This document shows positions 34,659-42,674 of a stretch of DNA of 59,948 nucleotides, piece by piece. Source of the stretch: Carboxylicivirga sp. M1479. Its GTDB lineage: Bacteria; Bacteroidota; Bacteroidia; Bacteroidales; Marinilabiliaceae. The first letter of the stretch is position 1; every line of letters begins with the position of its first letter. The translations under genes and the position numbers were made by a program. Location: positions 1-59,948 of the forward strand of contig NZ_VKDE01000028.1 in assembly GCF_007097485.1 (NCBI RefSeq), read 5' to 3'. The notes under the pieces were generated by a model. That model was given only the letters and a program-made list of their open reading frames with translations. It had not been told where the DNA came from and ran no database searches.

Positions 34659-35207
34659 ATGATTATTTATCTTAGGATATTATCCAACGAGGCTGATGGC
34701 TTTGTGCAGGAAATAGCAATTGACGACACACTGACTTTTGCCGATTTACACAAGTGCATACAACAGCAACTCAGTTACGATGCCTCACAAATGGCTTCCT
34801 TTTTTACAACGGATAGCGAGTGGAACAAAGAAATGGAGATTACATTGTTTGACATGGCAGATGGAGGCTCAGAACTACTAAAAGTAATGAGCGAAACAAT
34901 GTTAAGCGACTATCTATATGAAACGGGGCAACGCATGCTTTATGTTTTTGACTTCTTTTCGGAGCGAGCCTTTTTTATGGAAATAATACAAGTAGCCAAA
35001 GGCAATCTTGAAAATCCCAATTGCTACAGAAGCGAAGGAGAAGCGCCTAAACAAATAATGATTGGCGACTTGTCGGGCAATAGTAAAAAGGCATCGCTGC
35101 ACCAATTTGAAGATGAATTTGATGGCTCACTTGACTCGATGAAGTTTGATGAACTTGAAGATTTAGAAAACGACATTAATCTTGACGACTTAGCCGACCT
35201 CTATTAA
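34659..35207 (+). CDS. pRiA4b ORF-3-like protein
   Basis: About 182 residues. The N-terminal two thirds resemble the plasmid pRiA4b ORF-3-like fold: MIIYLRILSNEADGFVQEIA, TFADLHKCIQQQL, FFTTDSEWNKEMEITLFDM, MLYVFDFFSERAFFMEII. The final 45 residues are highly acidic (DEFDGSLDSMKFDELEDLEN...), a feature found in Bacteroidota members. Function is unknown. It precedes miaA by eight bases on the same strand, so the two are co-transcribed, a pairing seen in related genomes. Confidence 0.78.
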   Translation: MIIYLRILSNEADGFVQEIAIDDTLTFADLHKCIQQQLSYDASQMASFFTTDSEWNKEMEITLFDMADGGSELLKVMSETMLSDYLYETGQRMLYVFDFFSERAFFMEIIQVAKGNLENPNCYRSEGEAPKQIMIGDLSGNSKKASLHQFEDEFDGSLDSMKFDELEDLENDINLDDLADLY

Positions 35208-35215
35208 CAAACACA

Positions 35216-36124
35216 ATGATCAACACCTTAATTGTATTAATTGGCCCTACTGGCATAGGCAAAACCGAACTAGGTCTGCAGCTTGCCAAGCAGTTTAACT
35301 GCGAAATTATATCGTCGGACAGCAGACAGATTTTTAAGGAATTACAGATAGGTACTGCGGCACCAACTCCAGAACAGCTGTCGGTGGTAAAACACCACAT
35401 GGTGGGCACACATTCAGTGAATGACTATTACAACGCCTACGAATTTGAGCAAGATGTTCTTAAACTTCTGCAAGAGCGCTTTCAGCAGCATCCCAACATG
35501 CTAATGACAGGTGGCTCCATGATGTATGTAGATGCCGTTTGCAAGGGCATTGATGAATTACCCACCATAGATGCCGAAGTGCGCCAACACGTAATGGATT
35601 TGCACGAAAAAGAAGGTTTGGAAGCCGTGCGTGGTCAACTAAAAATGCTAGACCCTGTTTTTTACGATCAGGTAGATCTAAAAAATCACAAGCGCGTAAT
35701 GCACGCCCTTGAAGTTTGCCTGATGACAGGCAAACCCTATAGCTCCTTACGTAAAAACACCGATCAAAAAAGACCTTTTAGGATGATTAAAATAGGTTTG
35801 GACATGGATCGGGAAACATTATACCAACGCATTAACAAACGGGTAGACATGATGGTGGAAGAAGGCTTATTTGATGAAGCCAGTCAGTTTTACCACCTAA
35901 AAAATACCAATGCGCTCAACACGGTTGGATACAAAGAAATATTCGGTCATTGGGATGGCGAATACGACGCCGACACGGCCATTGAATTAATTAAGCGAAA
36001 CTCTCGTCGCTATGCCAAAAGACAATTATCGTGGTTTAGGCGTGATAAAGAAATAAGTTGGTTTCATCCGCAAAGTAAAAATGAAATCATTAACTTCGTT
36101 AATCAACAACTAGAATTAGTTTAA
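35216..36124 (+). CDS. miaA: tRNA dimethylallyltransferase
   Basis: A 302-residue enzyme that isopentenylates A37 of tRNAs reading UNN codons. The P-loop LIGPTGIGKTELG and the SSDSRQIFKELQIGTAAPT block open the protein. GGSMMYVDAVCKGIDELP, the SSLRKNT region and the C-terminal NTVGYKEIFGHWDGEY and RRYAKRQLSWFRRDKEI blocks are characteristic. It is a standard length for the phylum. A hairpin with a T-rich tail follows (36126-36178). Confidence 0.95.
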   Translation: MINTLIVLIGPTGIGKTELGLQLAKQFNCEIISSDSRQIFKELQIGTAAPTPEQLSVVKHHMVGTHSVNDYYNAYEFEQDVLKLLQERFQQHPNMLMTGGSMMYVDAVCKGIDELPTIDAEVRQHVMDLHEKEGLEAVRGQLKMLDPVFYDQVDLKNHKRVMHALEVCLMTGKPYSSLRKNTDQKRPFRMIKIGLDMDRETLYQRINKRVDMMVEEGLFDEASQFYHLKNTNALNTVGYKEIFGHWDGEYDADTAIELIKRNSRRYAKRQLSWFRRDKEISWFHPQSKNEIINFVNQQLELV

Positions 36125-36125
36125 C

Positions 36126-36178
36126 CCACCGGGTCTGTAGCAAATCCTTGCTCGCGGTTTACAAACTTAAAAGGCCCG
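36126..36178 (+). terminator. Probable terminator with nested hairpin after miaA
   Basis: CACCGGG and CCCGGTG are separated by about 35 bases, within which TGTAGCAA...TTGC and a TTTACA arm can form an inner helix. GCTTTTTCTCTC follows. The large structured loop is unusual for a simple terminator. Confidence 0.5.
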
Positions 36179-36195
36179 GTGCTTTTTCTCTCTCC

Positions 36196-36645
36196 ATGAA
36201 TCAAACCAGCGCATTTAATCTTCGTGTATACGGCATCCTGCAAAATGAAAAAGAAGAAATATTAGTGACTAATGAGTATCGAATGAATAGATACATGACA
36301 AAGTTCCCTGGGGGCGGACTTGAATATGGGGAGGGAACGATTGACTGTCTTAAGCGAGAATTTCGAGAAGAGCTAGGTATCGACATTTCAATTAAAAGTC
36401 ACTTCTACACCACGGATTACTACCAGAAAGCTCAGTTTTTCGAGAACATGCAGCTCATTAGCATTTATTACATCGTGAATTTCAATAACTATGCATCAAT
36501 AGTCACAAAAGAGAAAGTTAATAACATACCTAAAACAGAAGGGGCACAAGCATTCAGATGGATTGACATGAGCGACTTGAATGAAGAGGATTTTACATTC
36601 CCCATCGACAGAAAAGTTGTTCAGATGCTAAAAGCTACTTTGTAG
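36196..36645 (+). CDS. Nudix hydrolase
   Basis: About 149 residues. The Nudix box is readable as GGGLEYGEGTIDCLKREFREELG (GX5EX7REUXEEXGU with conserved positions). It probably hydrolyses a nucleoside diphosphate linked to another moiety; the substrate cannot be assigned. The start at 36196 (MNQTSAFNLRVYGILQ) is preferred to an in-frame ATG 48 bases upstream, which lies inside the preceding hairpin. The stop overlaps the end of the convergent methyltransferase by 11 bases. Confidence 0.86.
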   Translation: MNQTSAFNLRVYGILQNEKEEILVTNEYRMNRYMTKFPGGGLEYGEGTIDCLKREFREELGIDISIKSHFYTTDYYQKAQFFENMQLISIYYIVNFNNYASIVTKEKVNNIPKTEGAQAFRWIDMSDLNEEDFTFPIDRKVVQMLKATL

Positions 36646-37354
36646 CTTCAACGACTAAATGAAATGAAGAGCTAGACCATGGAGATTGGTCAAAACCTCC
36701 GTAGTACTTAATATCACTAAAATACTTTTCCAATATCACAACCAATTGCTCTTTAGTTAGCATCAACAATGGCACATTATTTTCAATAGTGGCAGTTGGG
36801 GTACTTAAAATAGTGGCAAAGTCAACCTTGCCATCTGAACGACGTACATAATTGCGAACAAAGCTATAATCGTCTGTTTTAATGGTCGGTAAGCAATCTA
36901 TCTCATTATTTATTATTCTATCGTAATTAACTATCTGAAGCAAGAACTTACCACCATCTTTTAAACGATCGACCACTTTTTTAATTACCGTTTCAACTTC
37001 CTTATTCGACTTTAAATGAACCAGCGTATTGCCATAACAAAGAACAGTATCGAAATCCAACGAAAGGAAAAGCTCATCAACCAAACACATATCACCTTGC
37101 ATAAACTGAAGATCTAATGCTTGAGGACGCTTTTCTTCGGCCACCCTTACCATATCAGCATTAAAGTCGAAACTACGCACTTTTGCACTTCGGCGGGCAA
37201 TAGCTATGGACAAAGCCCCAGTGCCACAGCCCATATCAAGCACACACTTATCATGAAGCGACGCGCCACAGCAAAGCTCAGTAAACGCCAATTGCTTTTC
37301 ATTGTATGGAAAAAGCGCATCGTAAGCGTTAATTATTTCACTATAAAATGCCAT
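36635..37354 (-). CDS. Class I SAM-dependent methyltransferase
   Basis: A 239-residue methyltransferase with motif I VLDMGCGTGALSIAIA (about 37-52), the acidic motif II in VRSFDFNADMVRVAEE, motif III GDMCL and the DTVLCYGNTLVHL region. Substrate unknown; a small molecule rather than a macromolecule is suggested by the compact size. Its ATG overlaps the glycosyltransferase stop by one base (TAATG), so the two are translationally coupled. Confidence 0.88.
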   Translation of the reverse strand: MAFYSEIINAYDALFPYNEKQLAFTELCCGASLHDKCVLDMGCGTGALSIAIARRSAKVRSFDFNADMVRVAEEKRPQALDLQFMQGDMCLVDELFLSLDFDTVLCYGNTLVHLKSNKEVETVIKKVVDRLKDGGKFLLQIVNYDRIINNEIDCLPTIKTDDYSFVRNYVRRSDGKVDFATILSTPTATIENNVPLLMLTKEQLVVILEKYFSDIKYYGGFDQSPWSSSSFHLVVEATK

Positions 37355-38304
37355 TAATCAATAGTTTCAGATATGTGATAACGATTACGTTCAGAACCGC
37401 TCCTTGAAACCAATTCGGCTAAGAAACCTGCCAGAAAAAGTTGCGTTCCAATTACCATGCTTACCAAAGCAATATAAAAATACGGACTATCGGTTACCAA
37501 ACGAGCCTGCACATTATGGTATACATACCACAACTTACTCATACCTAACCACAAGGCCGACAGAAATCCAACTACAAACATTAGTGTACCTAAAGCTCCA
37601 AATAAATGCATTGGTCGCTTACCAAACTTGGAAATAAAAGTAACTGACAGCAGGTCTAAAAAACCTTTTATGGTTCGCTCAATACCAAATTTTGAAACAC
37701 CATACTTACGCTCCTGATGCTGCACCACTTTTTCTCCAATCTTTTCAAAGCCAGCCTGCTTAGCTATGAGCGGAATGTAACGGTGCATTTCGCCATACAC
37801 CTCTATGTTTTTAATCACATCTTTACGGTAAGCCTTTAAACCACAATTAAAATCGTGCAGTTTAATTCCAGAAACCATACGAACTGTGCGGTTAAACAAC
37901 TTACTAGGAAGTGTTTTACCGATTGGGTCAAAGCGTTTCTTTTTCCAACCGCTTACAATGTCATAACCTCCCTCATGAATCATTTTCACAAGCTCAGGAA
38001 TCTCTTCCGGACTATCTTGCAAGTCGGCATCCATGGTAATAACAACATTACCCTCGGCAGCTTCAAAACCACAATATAATCCAGCAGATTTTCCGTAGTT
38101 ACGTCTAAATCGTATCCCTTTTACATTAACAGAGTGTTCTCTTAACTCTTGAATAACTCGCCAGGAGTCATCACTACTTCCATCGTCAACAAAAACAACC
38201 TCATAAGACCAATTCAGCGGGTTTACAACCCGCTGAATCCATGCATATAATTCTTTTATTGACTCGTCCTCGTTGTATAAAGGAACTACAATTGATAAGT
38301 CCAT
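37354..38304 (-). CDS. Family 2 glycosyltransferase with two membrane helices
   Basis: A 316-residue GT2 enzyme of the dolichol-phosphate mannose synthase/GtrB type. VVPLYNEDESIKELYAWI, FVDDGSSDDSW (DXD-like) and TMDADLQDSPEEIP carry the nucleotide-sugar binding acids. GLKAYRKDV and two helices near 235-260 and 270-300 anchor it. Such enzymes load a sugar on undecaprenyl phosphate for surface glycan or lipid A changes. It is the middle gene of DUF4199-GT2-methyltransferase, with two bases between it and DUF4199. Confidence 0.92.
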   Translation of the reverse strand: MDLSIVVPLYNEDESIKELYAWIQRVVNPLNWSYEVVFVDDGSSDDSWRVIQELREHSVNVKGIRFRRNYGKSAGLYCGFEAAEGNVVITMDADLQDSPEEIPELVKMIHEGGYDIVSGWKKKRFDPIGKTLPSKLFNRTVRMVSGIKLHDFNCGLKAYRKDVIKNIEVYGEMHRYIPLIAKQAGFEKIGEKVVQHQERKYGVSKFGIERTIKGFLDLLSVTFISKFGKRPMHLFGALGTLMFVVGFLSALWLGMSKLWYVYHNVQARLVTDSPYFYIALVSMVIGTQLFLAGFLAELVSRSGSERNRYHISETID

Positions 38305-38306
38305 AA

Positions 38307-38852
38307 TTAAGCCTCTTCCATAATTTCTGAGCGATCAAACATCGCTGGTTCTTTTTTAAAGATTGCTGCTAAAATAAGTGAAATAATAGTTCCCATAAGG
38401 GCACTTCCAAAAACACCCATTAACAATAGAGCAGTTGGAGAGGTAAACATACGCACCATTTTTTCAACCATCTCCATTTGTTCTTCTGGCGTTCCTTTTG
38501 CCATTGCATCCTCCAAAGCTTTATTCACTATTTGATCAATTAAAGCTGGATCGATGTATTTCATCAAAATAAAAGTAAAAACAGTAGAAATGACACCACC
38601 AACTACGGCTGTTAGAATGCCTAATCCTAAACCTTGACTATAACGCAAGACTCCGCCATTAACTTTATCGCGATAATTGATCATGGCATAAGACATAATG
38701 CCAATAAAAATAATGTAACTCAGCCAGCTTGCGGCCTGATTCCCTGTTAAGCCAGCTAAATAGATAATTAATGAATACACAACCAACGCCAGACCAAGAA
38801 ATAAGCCATAGTTTAAAGCGCTTTTGCCAATTGAAGGGTTTTGATTTTCCAT
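38307..38852 (-). CDS. DUF4199-family membrane protein
   Basis: A 181-residue hydrophobic protein with four helices (about 10-32, 38-58, 72-96 and 150-172) and a cytosolic helical loop with IDQIVNKALEDAMAKGTPEEQM, the family pattern of DUF4199. The family is restricted to Bacteroidota and often precedes a GT2 gene, exactly as here. Its role is unknown; flippase or scaffold for the glycosyltransferase are possibilities. Confidence 0.85.
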   Translation of the reverse strand: MENQNPSIGKSALNYGLFLGLALVVYSLIIYLAGLTGNQAASWLSYIIFIGIMSYAMINYRDKVNGGVLRYSQGLGLGILTAVVGGVISTVFTFILMKYIDPALIDQIVNKALEDAMAKGTPEEQMEMVEKMVRMFTSPTALLLMGVFGSALMGTIISLILAAIFKKEPAMFDRSEIMEEA

Positions 38853-39017
38853 GATTTAGTTTTTAAGTTATCTCAACGAAAATACAAATATCCTTTTAAA
38901 CACACCGATTAGCGCTGGAAAATATTTTAAACCATGGGCAGATAAAAAAAAATTAATTTTTTTATTTTTCATTATCACCACTTTAGATAATCAAAGTAAA
39001 AAAAGTGCTCTTGAAAA

Positions 39018-39048
39018 TTTGCACGGTTGAAAAATTGCCCTACTTTTG
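39018..39048 (+). promoter_or_regulatory. Promoter of the SRP RNA / tRNA operon
   Basis: The -33 element TTTG (39018-39021) and the -7 element TACTTTTG (39041-39048) are 19 bases apart, matching the Bacteroidota consensus TTTG-N19-21-TAnnTTTG. The SRP RNA begins 25 bases further on. Confidence 0.75.
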
Positions 39049-39072
39049 CATCCGCAATCAAGAAGCAAACAC

Positions 39073-39169
39073 GGGTAAGTCCCATACGACTAGCTCCTGT
39101 TGAATTCCCCCAGGGCCTGGCGGCAGCAAGGGTAGACGGTTGTAGCAGTGCGATATGGGTAGCTTACCC
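39073..39169 (+). ncRNA. ffs: Bacterial signal recognition particle RNA (4.5S type)
   Basis: About 97 nt. The ends GGGTAAG and CTTACCC close the outer helix. The conserved domain IV core AGGGCCTGGCGGCAGCAAG (GG-N-AGCA internal loop) is the Ffh-binding site. It pairs with Ffh to target membrane proteins. The tetraloop reads GGCG-like rather than the GGAA of E. coli, a variation seen in some Bacteroidota. It leads a transcript that includes the following tRNAs. Confidence 0.85.
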
Positions 39170-39173
39170 ACCC

Positions 39174-39247
39174 GCCTGTGTAGCTCAGCTGGCTAGAGCA
39201 GCTGATTTGTAATCAGCAGGTCGGGGGTTCGAGTCCCTCCACAGGCT
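39174..39247 (+). tRNA. tRNA-Thr (TGT), copy 1
   Basis: 74 nt. Acceptor GCCTGTG/CACAGGC, D arm GCTC...GAGC, anticodon stem GCTGA/TCAGC with TGT in the loop, T arm GGGGG-TTCGAGT-CCCTC. No encoded CCA. It starts five bases after the SRP RNA end. Confidence 0.97.
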
Positions 39248-39332
39248 CTAAAAACCGAATAGGTTTTTAGAGAAATAAGCCTAACAACAAAAGAGTTGTT
39301 AGAAAGAAGTAAGAGATATTGAAAATATTGAT

Positions 39333-39415
39333 GGGGAGATACCAAAGCGGCCAACTGGGACGGACTGTAACTCCGTTGACTTATGTCTTCGCAGGTTCGA
39401 ATCCTGCTCTCCCCA
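39333..39415 (+). tRNA. tRNA-Tyr (GTA), copy 1
   Basis: 83 nt with a long variable arm (class II). Acceptor GGGGAGA/TCTCCCC, anticodon GTA within GACTGTAACTC, T arm GCAGG-TTCGAAT-CCTGC. First of three near-identical copies. Confidence 0.96.
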
Positions 39416-39421
39416 CATATT

Positions 39422-39495
39422 GCCTGTGTAGCTCAGCTGGCTAGAGCAGCTGATTTGTAATCAGCAGGTCGGGGGTTCGAGTCCCTCCACAGGCT
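39422..39495 (+). tRNA. tRNA-Thr (TGT), copy 2
   Basis: 74 nt, identical to copy 1 by eye. Six bases after tRNA-Tyr copy 1. Confidence 0.97.
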
Positions 39496-39514
39496 CAATA
39501 TTTTTCTTATTATT

Positions 39515-39587
39515 GCGAAAGTAGCTCAGTTGATAGAGCATCAGCCTTCCAAGCTGAGGGTCGCGGGTTTGAGCCCCGTCTTTCGCT
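39515..39587 (+). tRNA. tRNA-Gly (TCC), copy 1
   Basis: 73 nt. Acceptor GCGAAAG/CTTTCGC, anticodon TCC between stems TCAGC and GCTGA, T arm GCGGG-TTTGAGC-CCCGT. Followed directly by a T-tailed hairpin (39590-39617). Confidence 0.96.
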
Positions 39588-39589
39588 CA

Positions 39590-39617
39590 AAGCCATTCGT
39601 TAGGATGGCTTTTTTAT
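39590..39617 (+). terminator. T-tailed hairpin between tRNA-Gly and tRNA-Tyr copy 2
   Basis: AGCCAT and ATGGCT form a six-pair stem, followed by TTTTTTATT. It has the form of an intrinsic terminator within the tRNA array. Confidence 0.65.
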
Positions 39618-39629
39618 TGAATTACAATT

Positions 39630-39712
39630 GGGGAGATACCAAAGCGGCCAACTGGGACGGACTGTAACTCCGTTGACTTATGTCTTCGCAGGTTCGAATC
39701 CTGCTCTCCCCA
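39630..39712 (+). tRNA. tRNA-Tyr (GTA), copy 2
   Basis: 83 nt, identical by eye to copy 1. Its start is 297 bases after that of copy 1, marking a tandem unit. Confidence 0.96.
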
Positions 39713-39718
39713 CATTTT

Positions 39719-39792
39719 GCCTGTGTAGCTCAGCTGGCTAGAGCAGCTGATTTGTAATCAGCAGGTCGGGGGTTCGAGTCCCTCCACAGGCT
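39719..39792 (+). tRNA. tRNA-Thr (TGT), copy 3
   Basis: 74 nt, identical by eye to copies 1 and 2. Six bases after tRNA-Tyr copy 2. Confidence 0.97.
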
Positions 39793-39812
39793 CAATATTT
39801 TTTTTTATTATT

Positions 39813-39885
39813 GCGAAAGTAGCTCAGTTGATAGAGCGTCAGCCTTCCAAGCTGAGGGTCGCGGGTTTGAGCCCCGTCTTTCGCT
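39813..39885 (+). tRNA. tRNA-Gly (TCC), copy 2
   Basis: 73 nt. It differs from copy 1 by one base (GAGCGTCAGC instead of GAGCATCAGC) just before the anticodon stem. Confidence 0.96.
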
Positions 39886-39887
39886 CA

Positions 39888-39916
39888 AGCTATTCGTTTT
39901 AGAATGGCTTTTTTAT
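39888..39916 (+). terminator. T-tailed hairpin between tRNA-Gly copy 2 and tRNA-Tyr copy 3
   Basis: AGCTATT and AATGGCT pair with one wobble, followed by TTTTTTATT. It is the counterpart of the hairpin at 39590. Confidence 0.6.
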
Positions 39917-39928
39917 TGAATTACAGTT

Positions 39929-40011
39929 GGGGAGATACCAAAGCGGCCAACTGGGACGGACTGTAACTCCGTTGACTTATGTCTTCGCAGGTTCGAATCC
40001 TGCTCTCCCCA
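39929..40011 (+). tRNA. tRNA-Tyr (GTA), copy 3
   Basis: 83 nt, identical by eye to the other Tyr copies. Its start is 299 bases after that of copy 2. Last tRNA before the final terminator. Confidence 0.96.
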
Positions 40012-40014
40012 CAC

Positions 40015-40052
40015 AAAAAGGTTTTGTTAGCAATAGCAAAACCTTTTTTGTT
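40015..40052 (+). terminator. Intrinsic terminator of the SRP/tRNA operon
   Basis: AAAAAGGTTTTG pairs with CAAAACCTTTTTT around a short loop. It is strong and correctly placed. Confidence 0.9.
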
Positions 40053-40127
40053 TCTAATCATAAAAGGCTAACTAAACACACTGGTATTCATTTTATTTGC
40101 TATTTTTAGGCAAATCAAGTCATTAGC

Positions 40128-40742
40128 ATGATAGTTAAACTATACCCTGAAAATCCAAACGAGAAAGAAATTCGCAAAATTGCCAATGTATTGCGCAATG
40201 GCGGCATTGTAATTTATCCTACCGACACCATTTATGGCATAGGCTGCGATATTAATAATGCCAAAGCGGTTGAAAAGGTTGCTCGCATTAAAGACATCAA
40301 CCTCAAAAAAGCCAACCTATCGTTTATTTGCTACGATTTAAGCCATATTTCAGACTATTGCAAACCATTGAGTAATTCGGTTTTTAAACTGATGAAAAGG
40401 CATCTACCTGGTCCTTTCACCTTTATTCTGCAAGCCAATAGCAAAGTGCCAAAGCTTTTCAAAAACAATAAAAAAACAATTGGTATTAGAGTGCCAGATA
40501 ATAATATTATTCGCGAATTGGTAAAAGAGTTGGGAAACCCTATTCTTTCGACCTCTGTAAGGGATGAAGATGATATTATTGAGTACACGACCGACCCTGA
40601 GTTGATAGATGAAAAATTTGCCGATATGGTGGATATTGTCATTGACGGAGGCTATGGCGACAATGAGCCCTCAACCATTGTTGATTGCACCAATGATGAG
40701 ATTGAAATACTACGACAGGGCAAAGGGGAGATTGAAGTATAG
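40128..40742 (+). CDS. Threonylcarbamoyl-AMP synthase (TsaC/YrdC/Sua5 family)
   Basis: A 204-residue YrdC-fold protein that makes threonylcarbamoyl-adenylate from threonine, bicarbonate and ATP for t6A37 of tRNAs reading ANN codons. GGIVIYPTDTIYGIGCDINN is the nucleotide-binding opening; KDINLKKANLSFICYDLS and MKRHLPGPFTFILQ follow. TIGIRVPDN and LSTSVRDEDD are typical. It lacks the extra Sua5 C-terminal domain. The placement just after the tRNA operon is fitting but may be chance. Confidence 0.9.
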   Translation: MIVKLYPENPNEKEIRKIANVLRNGGIVIYPTDTIYGIGCDINNAKAVEKVARIKDINLKKANLSFICYDLSHISDYCKPLSNSVFKLMKRHLPGPFTFILQANSKVPKLFKNNKKTIGIRVPDNNIIRELVKELGNPILSTSVRDEDDIIEYTTDPELIDEKFADMVDIVIDGGYGDNEPSTIVDCTNDEIEILRQGKGEIEV

Positions 40743-40818
40743 AAAAAAGACAGATTAATTCCATGAGATAATTCATTATCTCAAAAAAGTGGTAAAACTA
40801 CCTTATACACCACAAAAA

Positions 40819-41010
40819 ATGAATAGCAACGCACTACGATACATCATACAAAGCCTAACAACTGCATTGGTATACATGCTCATTATTTACTTTTGGGATA
40901 AAGCAGACGGGACAACTTTTGAGCTAAAGAAATCGATAATAATGGCGTGTTTTGTAGGCTTATCTTCAATAATACCAAGCATCATTACAAATAAGCCTCA
41001 TAAGAAATAA
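40819..41010 (+). CDS. Small two-helix membrane protein
   Basis: 63 residues from the preferred ATG at 40819 (MNSNALRYIIQ); an earlier in-frame start at 40789 would add ten residues. Two hydrophobic stretches (about 8-24 and 36-53) flank WDKADGTTFELKK. No family is recognised. It sits 76 bases after the tsaC gene and is convergent with trkH. It is conserved-looking but could be a chance frame. Confidence 0.45.
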   Translation: MNSNALRYIIQSLTTALVYMLIIYFWDKADGTTFELKKSIIMACFVGLSSIIPSIITNKPHKK

Positions 41011-41040
41011 AACCGTGTGAAATCAAATAACTTGCTTAGC

Positions 41041-42492
41041 TTACTCTTTCCAAAAATAAGGCGAGAACAGAAGTATTACAGTAAACAATTCCAATCGGCC
41101 TATCAGCATCAAGAATGATAAAAACCATTTTCCAAAGGCTGGTACTTCATAAAAGTTAAGTGCTGGTCCTACTTCTCCTAATCCGGGACCAATATTACCT
41201 ATTGAGGTGGCCACAGCTCCTAAAGCAGTATCCAGATCATAGCCCATTATACTCATAATAATCATGGCCAAGCCCACCGTCATCATGTAAATCACAATAA
41301 AGGCTAATACATTGGTAATAATACCAGGGTTTACAGCACGCGTATTGTATCGCACAGGAATAACGGCATTGGGGTGTACCAGGCGTTTTAGTTCGAAAAA
41401 TGAATTTTTCATAAGCAGAACAATGCGAACAATTTTAATACCTCCACCGGTTGAACCAGCCGATCCTCCCGTAAACATGAGCAAGAATATAACGATGCTT
41501 AGGAAAGGCACCCACACTAGGTAATCAGCAGTTGCATATCCTGTTGTGGTAATAATAGACACAACCTGGAACAGTCCATCGCGCCATGCTTTTTCAATAC
41601 CCAAAGTATCTTCTGTAAAGTATAGAACAGCTGCCACCAACGCACTCACACCAATTATAATGCCTGCATAAGCCTGAAACTCTTCGTCGTTCACTACCTT
41701 TTTAAACTTACCGCGCAGCACACTATACGATAAGGTAAAGTTAGCGCCTGCCACAAACATAAAAAGGATGATGACATATTGAATAAACGGAGATGCAAAA
41801 TAAGCTACACTGGCTTGTTTGGTTGAATAACCTCCAGTTGCCATAGTCGTAAACGAATGACAAATGGCATCAAAGGGTGTCATTCCTCCAACAACAAGTA
41901 AAACAGCCTCGGCCAAGGTAAATAATACATAAATCCCATATAAACGCTTAGCTGTTTCTGTAATACGAGGATGCAATTTATCTGGAGCTGGCCCAGGTAC
42001 CTCAGCAATAAACATCTGCATACCCCCTACTCCTAGCACTGGTAATATGGCTAATGAAAGAACAATTATTCCCATACCTCCGAGCCATTGTATTAGACTA
42101 CGCCAAAACAATAAGCCGTGCGGCAAGGCTTCAATATCGTTTAGTATACTACTGCCAGTTGTGGTAAACCCCGAAATGGTTTCAAAAAAGGCATCGGTAT
42201 ACGACGGGATGGCGCCACTTAGCCAAAAAGGTAATAATCCGAAAAATGAAAACACCACCCACACCAATGCAACAATTAAATAGCCCTCACGCTTACCAAT
42301 ATCCTTAGGTGCTTTGCGCAATAGAAAACCAGTAGTACCACCAAGTACTATACATATAGCAGCCGATATTAAATGGTAAGGCATATCGTATTCGCCATAC
42401 AAGGCAGCTACGCCTGCCGATAAAAGCATAAAAGCGCCCTCAACTACCAACAGTAGGCCAAGAACTAAAACTATAAAGCGTGTGTTAAGCAT
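41041..42492 (-). CDS. trkH: Potassium uptake protein TrkH/KtrB family
   Basis: A 483-residue inner-membrane K+ translocating subunit with four MPM (membrane-pore-membrane) repeats and about ten helices. The selectivity-filter glycines are recognisable in ISGFTTTGSSIL (first loop), TATGGYST, TTTGYATADY and GNIGPGL. GSAGSTGGGIKIVRIV precedes the third cytosolic segment. It works with a TrkA/KtrA regulatory subunit, whose gene is not in this window. The gene is monocistronic by spacing, facing the small membrane protein. Confidence 0.93.
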   Translation of the reverse strand: MLNTRFIVLVLGLLLVVEGAFMLLSAGVAALYGEYDMPYHLISAAICIVLGGTTGFLLRKAPKDIGKREGYLIVALVWVVFSFFGLLPFWLSGAIPSYTDAFFETISGFTTTGSSILNDIEALPHGLLFWRSLIQWLGGMGIIVLSLAILPVLGVGGMQMFIAEVPGPAPDKLHPRITETAKRLYGIYVLFTLAEAVLLVVGGMTPFDAICHSFTTMATGGYSTKQASVAYFASPFIQYVIILFMFVAGANFTLSYSVLRGKFKKVVNDEEFQAYAGIIIGVSALVAAVLYFTEDTLGIEKAWRDGLFQVVSIITTTGYATADYLVWVPFLSIVIFLLMFTGGSAGSTGGGIKIVRIVLLMKNSFFELKRLVHPNAVIPVRYNTRAVNPGIITNVLAFIVIYMMTVGLAMIIMSIMGYDLDTALGAVATSIGNIGPGLGEVGPALNFYEVPAFGKWFLSFLMLIGRLELFTVILLFSPYFWKE

Positions 42493-42622
42493 TTCTACAA
42501 AGAGTGGTTTTGCGTGGCAAAGATGTTATTTTTTCAAACAAAAAAGACTTGATCGCTTAAATATTCTTGTAAAAATTATGGAGAAATGCGGATAAGCACA
42601 AGTAATAATGTGAATTGGGCAT

Positions 42623-42648
42623 AAAAAAAGGGAGCATCAACTCCCGTC
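42623..42648 (-). terminator. Intrinsic terminator after the STAS-like gene
   Basis: On the minus strand GGGAG and CTCCC close a short loop, followed by TTTTTTT. It sits about 27 bases beyond the stop of the gene at 42675. Confidence 0.8.
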
Positions 42649-42674
42649 TTTATTTTTAGTCAACACTTATAGTT

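Noticed and set aside
39174-40011. tuf gene after the Thr-Tyr-Gly tRNAs
   Set aside because: The next frame at 40128 is a YrdC/Sua5 protein and no elongation factor sequence is present in the window.
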